The notes beneath the pieces are model-generated. The model was not told the DNA's origin, made no database searches, and saw only the letters and a program-made list of their open reading frames with translations. Source: an uncultured Eubacteriales bacterium (lineage in GTDB: Bacteria > Bacillota > Clostridia > Christensenellales > Aristaeellaceae). Taken from it: a stretch of DNA of 64,000 nucleotides. Positions within the stretch are counted from its first letter, which is position 1. Each line of letters starts with the position of its first letter. The stretch spans positions 1 to 64,000 of the forward strand of contig URJB01000005.1 of NCBI GenBank assembly GCA_900548145.1, written 5' to 3'. The position numbers and the translations under genes are program-made. Below are positions 15,765 through 23,766 of the stretch, piece after piece.

Positions 15765-16221
15765 CCGAAGCCTCTCCTTTCGCAAACCGGATTTCCCGCA
15801 GGGAAAAGAACAAACCCCGCATGGCGAATGTTTTGCTTCATAATATTAACATATTTTTACAAAAAAGTCATCACTTTATCGAAAGATTTGTTTCGTTTCT
15901 AATTCCTTTTGTAAAATAAAAACAATATTATTTCAACTATCGTCCTCCGCAAAATTCCTCGGGAATGGACGCGGGACGACTAGCTGCAAGGTCAATCCCT
16001 CTCTTTCGATAGAACTTGACCAAAAAAAGGACCAAAACAACTGCACATCGGCTCGTTCTGGTTCTTTTTTCACTTTAGTATTCTTTCATCCGCGGCGCAA
16101 ATACACCGCCGCCTTCTGTTTGTAAGCGCAGCTTTCCCATACCCTTCACGCCCCGCCTTGTCGCCAAAACGCAGTTCAGGAACAGAAGGTATTTTTCTTC
16201 TACCATCAGCGGTGGGAACCT
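15765..16221. other. AT-rich intergenic region
   Basis: This stretch of about 460 bases lies between two minus-strand genes. The part next to the SH3 gene (15835-15940) is very AT-rich and should hold its promoter, but no clear -35/-10 pair stands out. A terminator-like hairpin for the glycerate kinase lies at 16022-16070. In the rest (16071-16221) I see nothing convincing. Confidence 0.5.
16022..16070 (-). terminator. Terminator-like hairpin, 150 bases after glycerate kinase
   Basis: On the minus strand GAACCA pairs with TGGTCC (one G-T pair), extended by AAC/GTT, followed by seven T; the plus strand also ends in a T-run, so it may act both ways. Confidence 0.55.
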
Positions 16222-17463
16222 TCATAGTGGGAGCGTTAAAAGCCCAACGGCAACATCGTTCACATTGGTGCCCGTAGGGCCGGTGAAGATGAGACCCTCG
16301 GTACGCTGAAGCGCATGATACGCGTCGTTATCCTGAAGCACCTGTTCAATATGGATTCCCTGCTCCAGCAGTAGATGGCAGGTCTCGCCGTCTACAAAGC
16401 CGCCTGCCGCATCGGTAGGGCCGTCAGTTCCGTCGCTTCCAACGCTGAACAATGCGGCGTTTTCCAGCCCGGCGATTCCCTCGGCAGCGGCCAGGGCCAA
16501 TTCCTGATTGCGCCCGCCCTTGCCATGGCCCGTCAGCCGAACCACCGTCTCCCCGCCAGCCAGAAAAGCTAACTTTTTTCCGTCTTTCGCATGGGTGCGC
16601 AGGATCGACGCCATCATGCTGCCCGCTTCCCGCGCCTGACAGCACAGCCGATCCGTCAGAAAGACCGGCTCATAGCCCAAACGTTCACAGCCGCGAGCAG
16701 CAGCGGCGCAAAGTTCCAGCACGCTCCCGTTGATCCTCCATTGTGAATTGGAGAGCGACTTGGGCGTTTCCACCATCAGCAGCCGCCGCGTCTCGTCGCT
16801 CAGGGAAAGCCGGTATCGACGAACGCTCTCCATCGCCTCCTCGCAGGTGGAGGAATCCGGGCAGGCGGGGCCGGAGGCGATCATGTCCGGCGGATCGCCC
16901 AGAATATCGGAAAGAATAATGGAAAAAACCCGGGCCGGAGCGCAATGCTCTGCAAATCGACCGCCCTTTACAGCAGACAGTCTCTTGCGTAGGGTATTGA
17001 TCTCCACAATGTCCGCGCCGCAGGCCAATAGCTGTCGGGTCAGATCCTGCAGTTCTTCCGGCGGAATCAGCGGTAACTCAAACAGCGCGCTGCCTCCTCC
17101 GGACAGCAAAAACAGCACCGTATCCTCGCTGGTCAGGCCCTCCGTCAGTTTCAGCGCCTTGCGCGTACCGCGAAAAGAACCCTCATCCGGCACCGGGTGT
17201 CCGCCCTCATAGCATTCCACACCAGAAATTTCTCCCTGAACGTGTCCGTATTTCGTAACGACGATGCCTCGCTCCAGCTTATCGCCTAAAAATCCTGCGG
17301 CCGCCTTGGCCATCTGCCATGCGGCCTTGCCAACGGCCACCAGTCGGATTCTTCCGCCTAGAGGGTTCTCTTCCAGCGCCCGAACGACCGCCTTGTCGGG
17401 CTGGACCTCTCTGATGGATTCATTCACGATCGTTTCCGCATCTTGGCGCAGTCTGGATAACAT
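16222..17463 (-). CDS. Glycerate 2-kinase (MOFRL family)
   Basis: This 413-residue cytosolic enzyme should convert D-glycerate to 2-phosphoglycerate with ATP. The N-terminal DUF4147 domain has AVGKAAWQMAKAA near 43, EGGHPVPDEGS near 86 and FLLSGGGSALFELP near 117. The C-terminal MOFRL domain has LAGGETVVRLTGHGKGGRNQE near 302 and SVGSDGTDGPTDAAGG near 343. GGGAGG lies eight bases before ATG 17463. It diverges from an IclR regulator and faces a hydroxyacid dehydrogenase and a GarR-like reductase, so it completes a route from hydroxypyruvate or tartronate semialdehyde to glycolysis. Confidence 0.9.
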   Translation of the reverse strand: MLSRLRQDAETIVNESIREVQPDKAVVRALEENPLGGRIRLVAVGKAAWQMAKAAAGFLGDKLERGIVVTKYGHVQGEISGVECYEGGHPVPDEGSFRGTRKALKLTEGLTSEDTVLFLLSGGGSALFELPLIPPEELQDLTRQLLACGADIVEINTLRKRLSAVKGGRFAEHCAPARVFSIILSDILGDPPDMIASGPACPDSSTCEEAMESVRRYRLSLSDETRRLLMVETPKSLSNSQWRINGSVLELCAAAARGCERLGYEPVFLTDRLCCQAREAGSMMASILRTHAKDGKKLAFLAGGETVVRLTGHGKGGRNQELALAAAEGIAGLENAALFSVGSDGTDGPTDAAGGFVDGETCHLLLEQGIHIEQVLQDNDAYHALQRTEGLIFTGPTGTNVNDVAVGLLTLPL

Positions 17464-17540
17464 ATGCTAACCTCCCATTTCCTGATAAAGTTTTTTTCGA
17501 AGAAAAGAGCGTCAATTCCTTCTTTATTCATGAAATAAAA

Positions 17541-17555
17541 TTTCAAATATTAAAA
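17541..17555. promoter_or_regulatory. Candidate IclR operator between glycerate kinase and iclR
   Basis: TTTCAAATATTAAAA differs at one base from the perfect palindrome TTTCAAATATTGAAA found before the 2-hydroxyacid dehydrogenase at 18553. It lies in the divergent promoter region. Confidence 0.5.
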
Positions 17556-17622
17556 TTTGTATATTTATGGTTTCATTTTATGATTCACACGGCCCCAAAT
17601 TCTCCCAATATCGAAACAGTTA

Positions 17623-17651
17623 TTGCACATAATGAAATATTATGATACTCT
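17623..17651 (+). promoter_or_regulatory. Promoter for iclR with palindrome in the spacer
   Basis: TTGCAC (17623-17628), 17 bases and TACTCT (17646-17651) form a plausible sigma-A promoter 23 bases before the start codon. CATAATGAAATATTATG (17628-17644), a palindrome, fills the spacer and could be an autoregulatory site. Confidence 0.5.
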
Positions 17652-17674
17652 GAACGACAAGGAGGATGCTACTC

Positions 17675-18457
17675 ATGAAACAAACGCTCAGCAATCAATC
17701 CGTTGAAAAGACGCTTCGAATTATTGAAACCCTTGCGTCGTCCCCCACCCCTATGCGCTTGTCCGAGCTGGCGCGTCAGGTGGAAATGCCATCCTGTACC
17801 GTTCTGAGAATGGTCGGCACGCTGATAGAGCAGGGCTATGCCTATCAGGAAGAAGAAGGTCTACGGCGTTATGCGCTGACCACTCGTTTTCTTGGCATTG
17901 GACAGATGGCTGCGGAACATATCAACATCCGAGAAATCGCCCATCCCTATTTAATACGTCTTTCGTCTCTGACGGGAGAATCCAGTTGCCTTGCCATTTC
18001 GGAAAACGATGCGGTGCGTTATCTGGACGTGACTGAAGGAAACGGAAGCCTGATTACCATCCGCCAGCGTATCGGCGGTTCCGCTCCCATGCATTGCACC
18101 GGCAGCGGAAAGCTCTTTCTAATGCAATACTCCACGGAAAAACTGAAAAACTACGTTAGCCGGAACGGTTTAGCTTCTCTGACGGTTCATACCTTGACGA
18201 CGCTGGAAGATCTGCAATACGATCTCAATAACTGTCTGAAACGCGGTTATGCACTGGACGATGAAGAATGTGAGATTGGAATGCGCTGCGTAGCCGCCCC
18301 CATTCGGGACATGCAGGGCAATGTTGTCGCCGCCATCAGCGTATCCGGCCCGATTTCCAGAATGACGCGTCTACGGTATGAGACTGAAATCGTCCCGCAG
18401 CTGCTGGAAGCCGCTCATAAAACGACCCGTCTCGTCACCGGCCAGAAGGATGCCTGA
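17675..18457 (+). CDS. IclR-family transcription regulator
   Basis: This 260-residue regulator has an N-terminal winged helix-turn-helix (about 8-70; SVEKTLRIIETLASS, RLSELARQVEMPSCTVLRMV) and a C-terminal IclR effector domain (about 80-250; CTGSGKLFL and a DDEECEIGMRCVAAPI stretch, both typical). ATG 17675 was chosen because AAGGAGG lies nine bases upstream; the ATG at 17666 abuts that site. Palindromes of the form TTTCAA-n3-TTGAAA before this divergent unit and before the next operon make it the likely repressor of both. The effector could be glyoxylate, glycerate or a related acid. Confidence 0.88.
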   Translation: MKQTLSNQSVEKTLRIIETLASSPTPMRLSELARQVEMPSCTVLRMVGTLIEQGYAYQEEEGLRRYALTTRFLGIGQMAAEHINIREIAHPYLIRLSSLTGESSCLAISENDAVRYLDVTEGNGSLITIRQRIGGSAPMHCTGSGKLFLMQYSTEKLKNYVSRNGLASLTVHTLTTLEDLQYDLNNCLKRGYALDDEECEIGMRCVAAPIRDMQGNVVAAISVSGPISRMTRLRYETEIVPQLLEAAHKTTRLVTGQKDA

Positions 18458-18502
18458 AGCCAAAAAAGGTCGCCGCGCCACAGTTTTTGATAGGGTCGAA
18501 GA

Positions 18503-18531
18503 TTGACAGATTTCCAAAGGCGTGTTATAAT
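18503..18531 (+). promoter_or_regulatory. Consensus sigma-A promoter of the hydroxyacid dehydrogenase unit
   Basis: TTGACA (18503-18508), 17 bases and TATAAT (18526-18531) match consensus exactly. The last T of the -10 box is the first base of the first downstream operator palindrome. Confidence 0.85.
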
Positions 18532-18567
18532 TTCAAAGAATTTGAAATTGGATTTCAAATATTGAAA
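18531..18567. promoter_or_regulatory. Two IclR-type operator palindromes
   Basis: TTTCAAAGAATTTGAAA (18531-18547) and TTTCAAATATTGAAA (18553-18567) are two perfect palindromes with centres 21 bases apart, about two helical turns. They cover the start site and leader, a position suited to repression. Confidence 0.62.
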
Positions 18568-18583
18568 AAGTGAGGCATATCTA

Positions 18584-19528
18584 ATGAAAATCGTGCTTTT
18601 GGAATCTCTGGGAATCAGTCAGGAAAAGCTGGACGAGCTGGTGAAGCCTCTTCTGCTGAACGAGCATGAATTTGCTGCTTATCCGAGAACCAGCAATGAA
18701 GCACAGCTCATTGAGGAAGCAAAAGACGCGGACGTACTGATGCTGGCGAACATGCCTCTCAGTGGCAATGTCATTCGCGCTTGTCAGCACCTAAAGCTGA
18801 TCGACATCGCTTTTACCGGCGTGGATCACGTCGACATTGCCACCGCTCGCGAAAAGGGCATCACAGTTTGCAATGCCGCCGGTTACTCCACGCAGGCGGT
18901 GGCAGAACTGGCAATCGGCCAGATGATCTCTTTGCTGCGCAATGTTCCCGCTACCGAACAGCGCTGCCGAAACGGAGGCACCAAGGACGGTCTGGTCGGG
19001 CGTCAGTTGAGCGGCTGTACCGTCGGCATTATCGGAACAGGCGCGATTGGCTGCCGTGTGGCTCAGTTGTGCGGAGCCTTTGGCAGTCGTGTAATCGGCT
19101 ACGCTCCGCGTCCCAAGGAAAACGCCAGGCAGTACCTGCAGTATGTCAGTCTGGACGAGCTGCTTCGCACCGCTGACATCGTCTCTCTTCATTGCCCGCT
19201 GACGGCGGAAACCAAGGGATTGATCGGCCGAAACGAGCTGTCGCTTATGAAGCCGAACGCTTATCTGGTCAACATGGCCCGAGGCCCCGTAGTCGATGCA
19301 AACGCGCTGGCAGAAGCGCTGGCAGCGGGACGCCTTGCGGGTGCAGCCTTGGACGTGTTTGAAAAGGAACCTCCGCTTCCCGTGGATCATCCGCTGCTTG
19401 CCGCTCCCCGTTGCCTGGTAACTCCCCACATCGCCTTCGCCTCTCTGGAATCCATGGATCTGCGGGCGGAAATCGTCTTCCATTCCCTGCGCCAGTGGAT
19501 GGATGGCAGTCCCGTCAATCTGGTGTGA
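18584..19528 (+). CDS. D-isomer 2-hydroxyacid dehydrogenase, hydroxypyruvate/glyoxylate reductase-like
   Basis: This 314-residue NAD(P)-dependent enzyme should interconvert a 2-keto acid and its D-2-hydroxy acid. The substrate domain comes first, the nucleotide-binding loop GIIGTGAIG lies near 147, and the catalytic trio is seen as the Arg in MARGPVVD (near 233), the Glu in FEKEPP (near 262) and the His in VTPHIAF (near 283). It is the first gene after the IclR-type operators. With the GarR-like reductase and glycerate kinase around it, hydroxypyruvate to D-glycerate is the likely reaction. Confidence 0.85.
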   Translation: MKIVLLESLGISQEKLDELVKPLLLNEHEFAAYPRTSNEAQLIEEAKDADVLMLANMPLSGNVIRACQHLKLIDIAFTGVDHVDIATAREKGITVCNAAGYSTQAVAELAIGQMISLLRNVPATEQRCRNGGTKDGLVGRQLSGCTVGIIGTGAIGCRVAQLCGAFGSRVIGYAPRPKENARQYLQYVSLDELLRTADIVSLHCPLTAETKGLIGRNELSLMKPNAYLVNMARGPVVDANALAEALAAGRLAGAALDVFEKEPPLPVDHPLLAAPRCLVTPHIAFASLESMDLRAEIVFHSLRQWMDGSPVNLV

Positions 19529-19583
19529 ATCTGCTCATAAATCTTCTATCATATAATCTATCATATATAAGGAAAAAAGGAAC

Positions 19584-20468
19584 ATGAATATTGGTTTTAT
19601 TGGTCTTGGTGTAATGGGCAAACATATGGCAGCCAATCTGCTGAGGGCAGGCTACCAACTGACGGTATATGATTTGAATCCCGCTGCGGTAAAACTGCTG
19701 GCGGATCAGGGCGCGACCCCTACTTCCTGCATCCGGGATGTAGCCGCACAGGCGGACGTTCTGCTCACCATGGTTCCTAATTCTCCCCAAGTAAAGGAAG
19801 TGCTGCTGGCCGAAGGCGGCGCAATCGAATCCTTGCGGCCAGGCAGTGTCGTCATCGATATGTCCTCCATTAATCCGGTCGCCTCGCGGGAAATCGCGGC
19901 AGCCCTCGCCGAAAAAGGAATTTCCATGCTGGACGCTCCTGTTTCCGGCGGCGAACCCAAGGCAATAGACGGCACGTTAGCCTTTATGGTGGGCGGGCCG
20001 GAAGAACTGGTCGAAAAATACCGGCCCTTGCTGGAAAAGATGGGCTCCTCCGTCGTGCGCTGCGGCGATATCGGAGCGGGCAACGTCACCAAGCTCTGCA
20101 ACCAGATCATCGTCGCAGTGAATATTGCCGCCGTCAGCGAAGCCATGATGCTGGGCCAGATGGCTGGCGTAGCTCCCGAAGCAATCTTCGAAGCGATCCG
20201 CGGCGGTCTGGCAGGCTCCACGGTCATGAACGCCAAGGTCCCCATGATGATGAAGCATGACTTTCAGCCGGGTTTCCGGGTCGATCTTCACATCAAGGAT
20301 CTGAACAATGTGGTTGATGCAGCCCGCAGCGTAGATGCTCCCATCCCGCTAACGCAGCAGGTTCTGGAAATGATGAAGGTTCTGCACCACGACGGCTGCG
20401 GCTCCATGGATCACAGCGCCCTGATTCACTATTTCGAAAAGTTGGCCAACACGGAACTGCACGATTGA
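19584..20468 (+). CDS. garR: 2-hydroxy-3-oxopropionate (tartronate semialdehyde) reductase
   Basis: This 294-residue protein belongs to the beta-hydroxyacid dehydrogenase family and most resembles GarR/GlxR, which reduce tartronate semialdehyde to D-glycerate. It has GFIGLGVMGKHMAANL at residues 4-19, the substrate-binding DAPVSGGEPKAIDGTL near 117-132 and GAGNVTKLCNQI near 163-174 with the catalytic Lys. It follows the hydroxyacid dehydrogenase by 55 bases, with AAAGG before ATG 19584. Tartronate semialdehyde would come from glyoxylate carboligase or sugar-acid aldolase, neither seen here. A 3-hydroxyisobutyrate dehydrogenase role is possible but less likely. Confidence 0.85.
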   Translation: MNIGFIGLGVMGKHMAANLLRAGYQLTVYDLNPAAVKLLADQGATPTSCIRDVAAQADVLLTMVPNSPQVKEVLLAEGGAIESLRPGSVVIDMSSINPVASREIAAALAEKGISMLDAPVSGGEPKAIDGTLAFMVGGPEELVEKYRPLLEKMGSSVVRCGDIGAGNVTKLCNQIIVAVNIAAVSEAMMLGQMAGVAPEAIFEAIRGGLAGSTVMNAKVPMMMKHDFQPGFRVDLHIKDLNNVVDAARSVDAPIPLTQQVLEMMKVLHHDGCGSMDHSALIHYFEKLANTELHD

Positions 20469-20478
20469 TCGGAAAAGC

Positions 20479-20519
20479 GGGGCGGCAGGTAGACGGTCAT
20501 CCCGTCTATTTGCCGCCCC
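20479..20519 (+). terminator. Strong hairpin after garR
   Basis: GGGGCGGCA pairs with TGCCGCCCC and the inner GTAGACGG pairs with CCGTCTAT around TCAT. A T-tract is absent, so it may act as a 3' stabiliser or a weak terminator. Confidence 0.6.
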
Positions 20520-20688
20520 AACTTGCAAAACATACATTTTTTACGATTTATCTTTTTTATGTAATGCCCTCTTCGGCCTGATATTATAAGAAATCATCTA
20601 TTTTCATTTTTACATTCATATTTATACTGGAAATATAGTTGCCGAAAGGTACATTTTAGTGTCTGTAAGAAGGAAGGAATAGCATCGG

Positions 20689-21612
20689 ATGATTCAGGCT
20701 GAACACTTAACAAAAGATTACGGAAGCCGTCGTGTAGTAAACGACGTCTCCTTTCATTTAGGAGAAAAGGAAATATTGGGCTTTCTGGGAAAAAACGGCG
20801 CCGGAAAAAGCACGACCATGAACATGCTTACAGGGTATATCTCCGCCACTTCGGGCACTGTGCACATCTGCGGCATAGATATAGCCCGCAAGCCGGAGCA
20901 AGCCAAAATGAATATCGGCTACCTGCCGGAAATTCCCCCTCTTTATCCCGAAATGACAGTAGAGGAATACCTCCGCTATGCCTGCGCCGTCAAGGGCGTT
21001 CGCCGCAGCGCTGTAAAACCGCATATCGAGTATATTTGCCAAAAAACAGGTCTGACAGAGATGCGCCGCCGGCTCATCGGCCACCTGTCCAAGGGCTACC
21101 GTCAACGTGTAGGCCTGGCAAACGCCCTGATTGGGGATCCGCCCGTCATTATTCTGGACGAGCCAAGCGTAGGACTGGACCCGCAGCAAATGATCGAAAT
21201 GCGGCAGTGCATTCGTTCTCTGGGAAAGGAGCATTCCGTGCTGCTTTCCTCCCACATTCTCAGCGAGATTTCACTGATCTGCGACCGGGTCATGGTGCTC
21301 GATCAGGGAAAGCTGGTAGCGGAAAGCAGTCTGGAGGATCTGCTAAAGCAGGATCAAAGCTGGCTTTTGCGCCTTTCCGGCGAAAAAGCACCCGTCTTAT
21401 CAGCGATTCGCCAGTTGGATGGAATCGAGGAGGCTCACGAAACGCCGGAAGGGTTGCTTTTCCTTCGGATCAGGCCGGAGCAGGAGGAAGAAACACTAAA
21501 ACGGTTGTTTTATACGTTGGCCGATTTGCGCTGTCCTATTCTGGAATTGCGCCGGGGGACGAATCGTATGGAAGATATTTTCCTGAAACTGACGGAACAG
21601 GGGGTGGAATGA
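20689..21612 (+). CDS. ABC transporter ATP-binding protein (GldA-like)
   Basis: This 307-residue ATPase drives an ABC-2 type membrane complex. It has Walker A GKNGAGKST near 34, the Q-loop region GYLPEIPPLYPEMTVEEYL near 82, signature LSKGYRQRVGLA near 135, Walker B VIILDEPSVGLDP near 153 and the switch His in LLSSHILSE. A C-terminal extension of about 90 residues is of the type found in GldA, NatA and related exporters. It starts a four-gene cluster with tight or overlapping junctions. The 170-base upstream region is AT-rich but I see no clear -35/-10 pair. Confidence 0.9.
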   Translation: MIQAEHLTKDYGSRRVVNDVSFHLGEKEILGFLGKNGAGKSTTMNMLTGYISATSGTVHICGIDIARKPEQAKMNIGYLPEIPPLYPEMTVEEYLRYACAVKGVRRSAVKPHIEYICQKTGLTEMRRRLIGHLSKGYRQRVGLANALIGDPPVIILDEPSVGLDPQQMIEMRQCIRSLGKEHSVLLSSHILSEISLICDRVMVLDQGKLVAESSLEDLLKQDQSWLLRLSGEKAPVLSAIRQLDGIEEAHETPEGLLFLRIRPEQEEETLKRLFYTLADLRCPILELRRGTNRMEDIFLKLTEQGVE

Positions 21613-21613
21613 C

Positions 21614-22324
21614 ATGGGAAGCGTCTATCTTTATGAACTGAAACGTGCCTTTCTGACCCCGGTGGCCTATGTCTTTGCCAGCGCTTTTATGCTGCTGGCA
21701 GGATTAATGTTCTTTTTCTACAATCTGGCCTACAAAAGCGGCGAGGTCATCAGCTATCTATCCGACCTGACCTCTTTTCTCATGTTCCTGATTCCCGTGT
21801 TGACAATGCGTTCCTTTGCAGAGGAAAAAAAGAATCACTCCGATCAGTTTCTGCTGACAGCACCCCTGTCCGTCTTTTCCATCGTCATGGGCAAATTTTG
21901 GGCAGCCGTGACCATTTACTGTCTGGCGCTTCTCTTGACCGGCGTGTTTGTAGCGATTATCGTCGTATATGGACTGATCTACTGGGGAGAAGTATTGGCA
22001 GGATACACTGGTTTTCTCTTTCTTTCTCTCTGTTATATCAGCAGCGGCCTTTGGGTTTCTTCTCTGTGCGAAAATCAGGTTTCGGCGGCGATTGCCACCT
22101 TCGGCCTGCATTTCACCTTCAGTGCTCTGGACTGGGTCATTCCCTATGTCAAGCTTTCCTGGCTCAGCCGTGTGTTGGAATCCCTGTCCCTGTATGAACA
22201 TTTTAAAGATACCCAGAACGGCACGATTACGCTGAGCAGCCTTTGCTATTTCGCATCCATTACGGCGCTGTTCCTCTTCCTGACCGCGCTGACTCTGCAG
22301 TCCCGGAGGTGGAGAAAAGAATGA
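21614..22324 (+). CDS. ABC-2 type permease (GldF-like)
   Basis: This 236-residue membrane protein has about six hydrophobic segments (near 14-36, 54-74, 98-122, 133-152, 158-180 and 212-230). The N-terminus YELKRAFLTPVAYVFASAF and the MRSFAEEKKNHSDQFLLTAP loop are typical of GldF-type ABC-2 permeases. It starts two bases after the ATPase stop and overlaps the GldG-like gene by four bases. Confidence 0.85.
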   Translation: MGSVYLYELKRAFLTPVAYVFASAFMLLAGLMFFFYNLAYKSGEVISYLSDLTSFLMFLIPVLTMRSFAEEKKNHSDQFLLTAPLSVFSIVMGKFWAAVTIYCLALLLTGVFVAIIVVYGLIYWGEVLAGYTGFLFLSLCYISSGLWVSSLCENQVSAAIATFGLHFTFSALDWVIPYVKLSWLSRVLESLSLYEHFKDTQNGTITLSSLCYFASITALFLFLTALTLQSRRWRKE

Positions 22325-23766
22325 AACGTCGTTATCCAAAGCTTTATACCTGCCTTTGTATTCTGTTGGCTCTGGCCCTGACCGCGGGCGTCAATCTGCT
22401 GGCGCAGGCAGCACAGCAAAAATGGCATCTGGAAGCGGATTGCTCCTACAATGCGCTCCTGACCCTTTCCGACACCACTAAAAAGCTGCTGGATCAACTG
22501 GAAAGTCCGCTGACCCTGTATGTTCTTCGAGTAGATGGTCTATCGGACGCTCAGGTGGAAAGCGTAGCCGAAGCTTACTCCTCCCACAGTGAATTTTTCC
22601 AACTTCGTTATATTGATCCCGATCAGGAGCCCGCGCTGATGAACCGGGTGGATACCACAGGGAAAACAGTCAGCGCCGGCAGCGTTATTCTGGAAGCCGA
22701 GGGCGGCAAACTGCTCTTTCTTCCTGTAGACGATTTTACTCTCTATGGTACGCAATCCTACAATGGTCAGGACTACACCTATAAAGCCGGTTATCAATAT
22801 GAGCTTTTGCTGGATCGGGCGATTTTGGAGCTGACTACGGAAGAAGAAACCAAGGTGGTTTTCCTGACGGGCCATGGAGAATATACGGAGGACGAAAGCA
22901 GCGTCTTTTCCGAGCTTCTTCAGTCGCAGGGCTATAAGGTCTCTTTCCAGAAGTCGGCATTGCAGCTGACAGATGTCAATCTGGCGATTCTGCTTTCCCC
23001 TGCAAAAGATTTAACCGCCGAGGAAGCGGCGGTCTTAAAAGATTATCTGGCGAATGGCGGCAGTCTGCTGGTCTCCCGCGAGCCGGGACGCATGGATGCT
23101 GTGCCTCATCTGGAGGGGCTGCTCGCTTACTATGGCCTTGCCTATGAAAACAGCCTTGTGATCGCCAATCCCGAAGACGAATCCGCCTACTACCCCGGCA
23201 ATCCTGCCATGCTGGTGGCTCAGCTAGGCGATGTGAAACTGCTCTCCTCCCTGCAGGCTCAAAAAGACGCGGTAGTGCTGGCCGCTCAATGCGTGCCTGT
23301 CCGGCTGACCGGCATGAAGCGCAACGATTACCGCACCTATGAATTGCTGACTTCCCGTAGCGATGCCTATTGTCTGGACTTGCGCGACCCCTCCCGCACC
23401 AGTATCGTTCCTCATGAAAACGACACTGTAGGAAAAGCCGTCATGGCTGCGGCGGTGGAGCAGGTGCAGGATTTCGAATCTGTTACTCTCAACGGACGAA
23501 TTGTGGCCCTTGGCTCCTCTCATATCGTCAACAACGCGTCCATCAACCGTTCTTTCTACAATTCCGAATTTGCGGCTGAGCTTCTCTCTTGGCTCTGCCA
23601 TCGGGAATCGGAAGAACTGGACATTGTCTTCAAACCGGCTCTGCGGGAAGGTCTGAAGATTTACACGCAGGAAACTTTGATCCGCCTCGGCATTTTGCTC
23701 GCGGCCATCCCCGTGGTCATTTTGCTGATAGAAGGTGCGGTTCGCCTTTGGAGGAAGAAACGATGA
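22321..23766 (+). CDS. GldG-like ABC transporter auxiliary protein
   Basis: This 481-residue membrane protein has an N-terminal anchor (about 8-30), a large external part with the ABC_transp_aux (GldG) fold and a C-terminal membrane helix near 455-475 followed by a basic tail. Visible elements are VVFLTGHGEYTEDE near 177 and the NLAILLSPAKDLTAEEAAVLKDYL stretch near 220-243. ATG 22321 was chosen over the longer ORF because it overlaps the permease stop (ATGA) and gives a clean start before the anchor. In Bacteroidetes GldG works in gliding; in Clostridia its partner substrate is not known. Confidence 0.82.
   Translation: MKRRYPKLYTCLCILLALALTAGVNLLAQAAQQKWHLEADCSYNALLTLSDTTKKLLDQLESPLTLYVLRVDGLSDAQVESVAEAYSSHSEFFQLRYIDPDQEPALMNRVDTTGKTVSAGSVILEAEGGKLLFLPVDDFTLYGTQSYNGQDYTYKAGYQYELLLDRAILELTTEEETKVVFLTGHGEYTEDESSVFSELLQSQGYKVSFQKSALQLTDVNLAILLSPAKDLTAEEAAVLKDYLANGGSLLVSREPGRMDAVPHLEGLLAYYGLAYENSLVIANPEDESAYYPGNPAMLVAQLGDVKLLSSLQAQKDAVVLAAQCVPVRLTGMKRNDYRTYELLTSRSDAYCLDLRDPSRTSIVPHENDTVGKAVMAAAVEQVQDFESVTLNGRIVALGSSHIVNNASINRSFYNSEFAAELLSWLCHRESEELDIVFKPALREGLKIYTQETLIRLGILLAAIPVVILLIEGAVRLWRKKR

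Noticed and set aside
15268..15822. Long minus-strand frame over the RNA candidate and SH3 gene
   Set aside because: It runs out of frame through the SH3 gene and the terminator; the SH3 frame has a signal peptide and a known domain.
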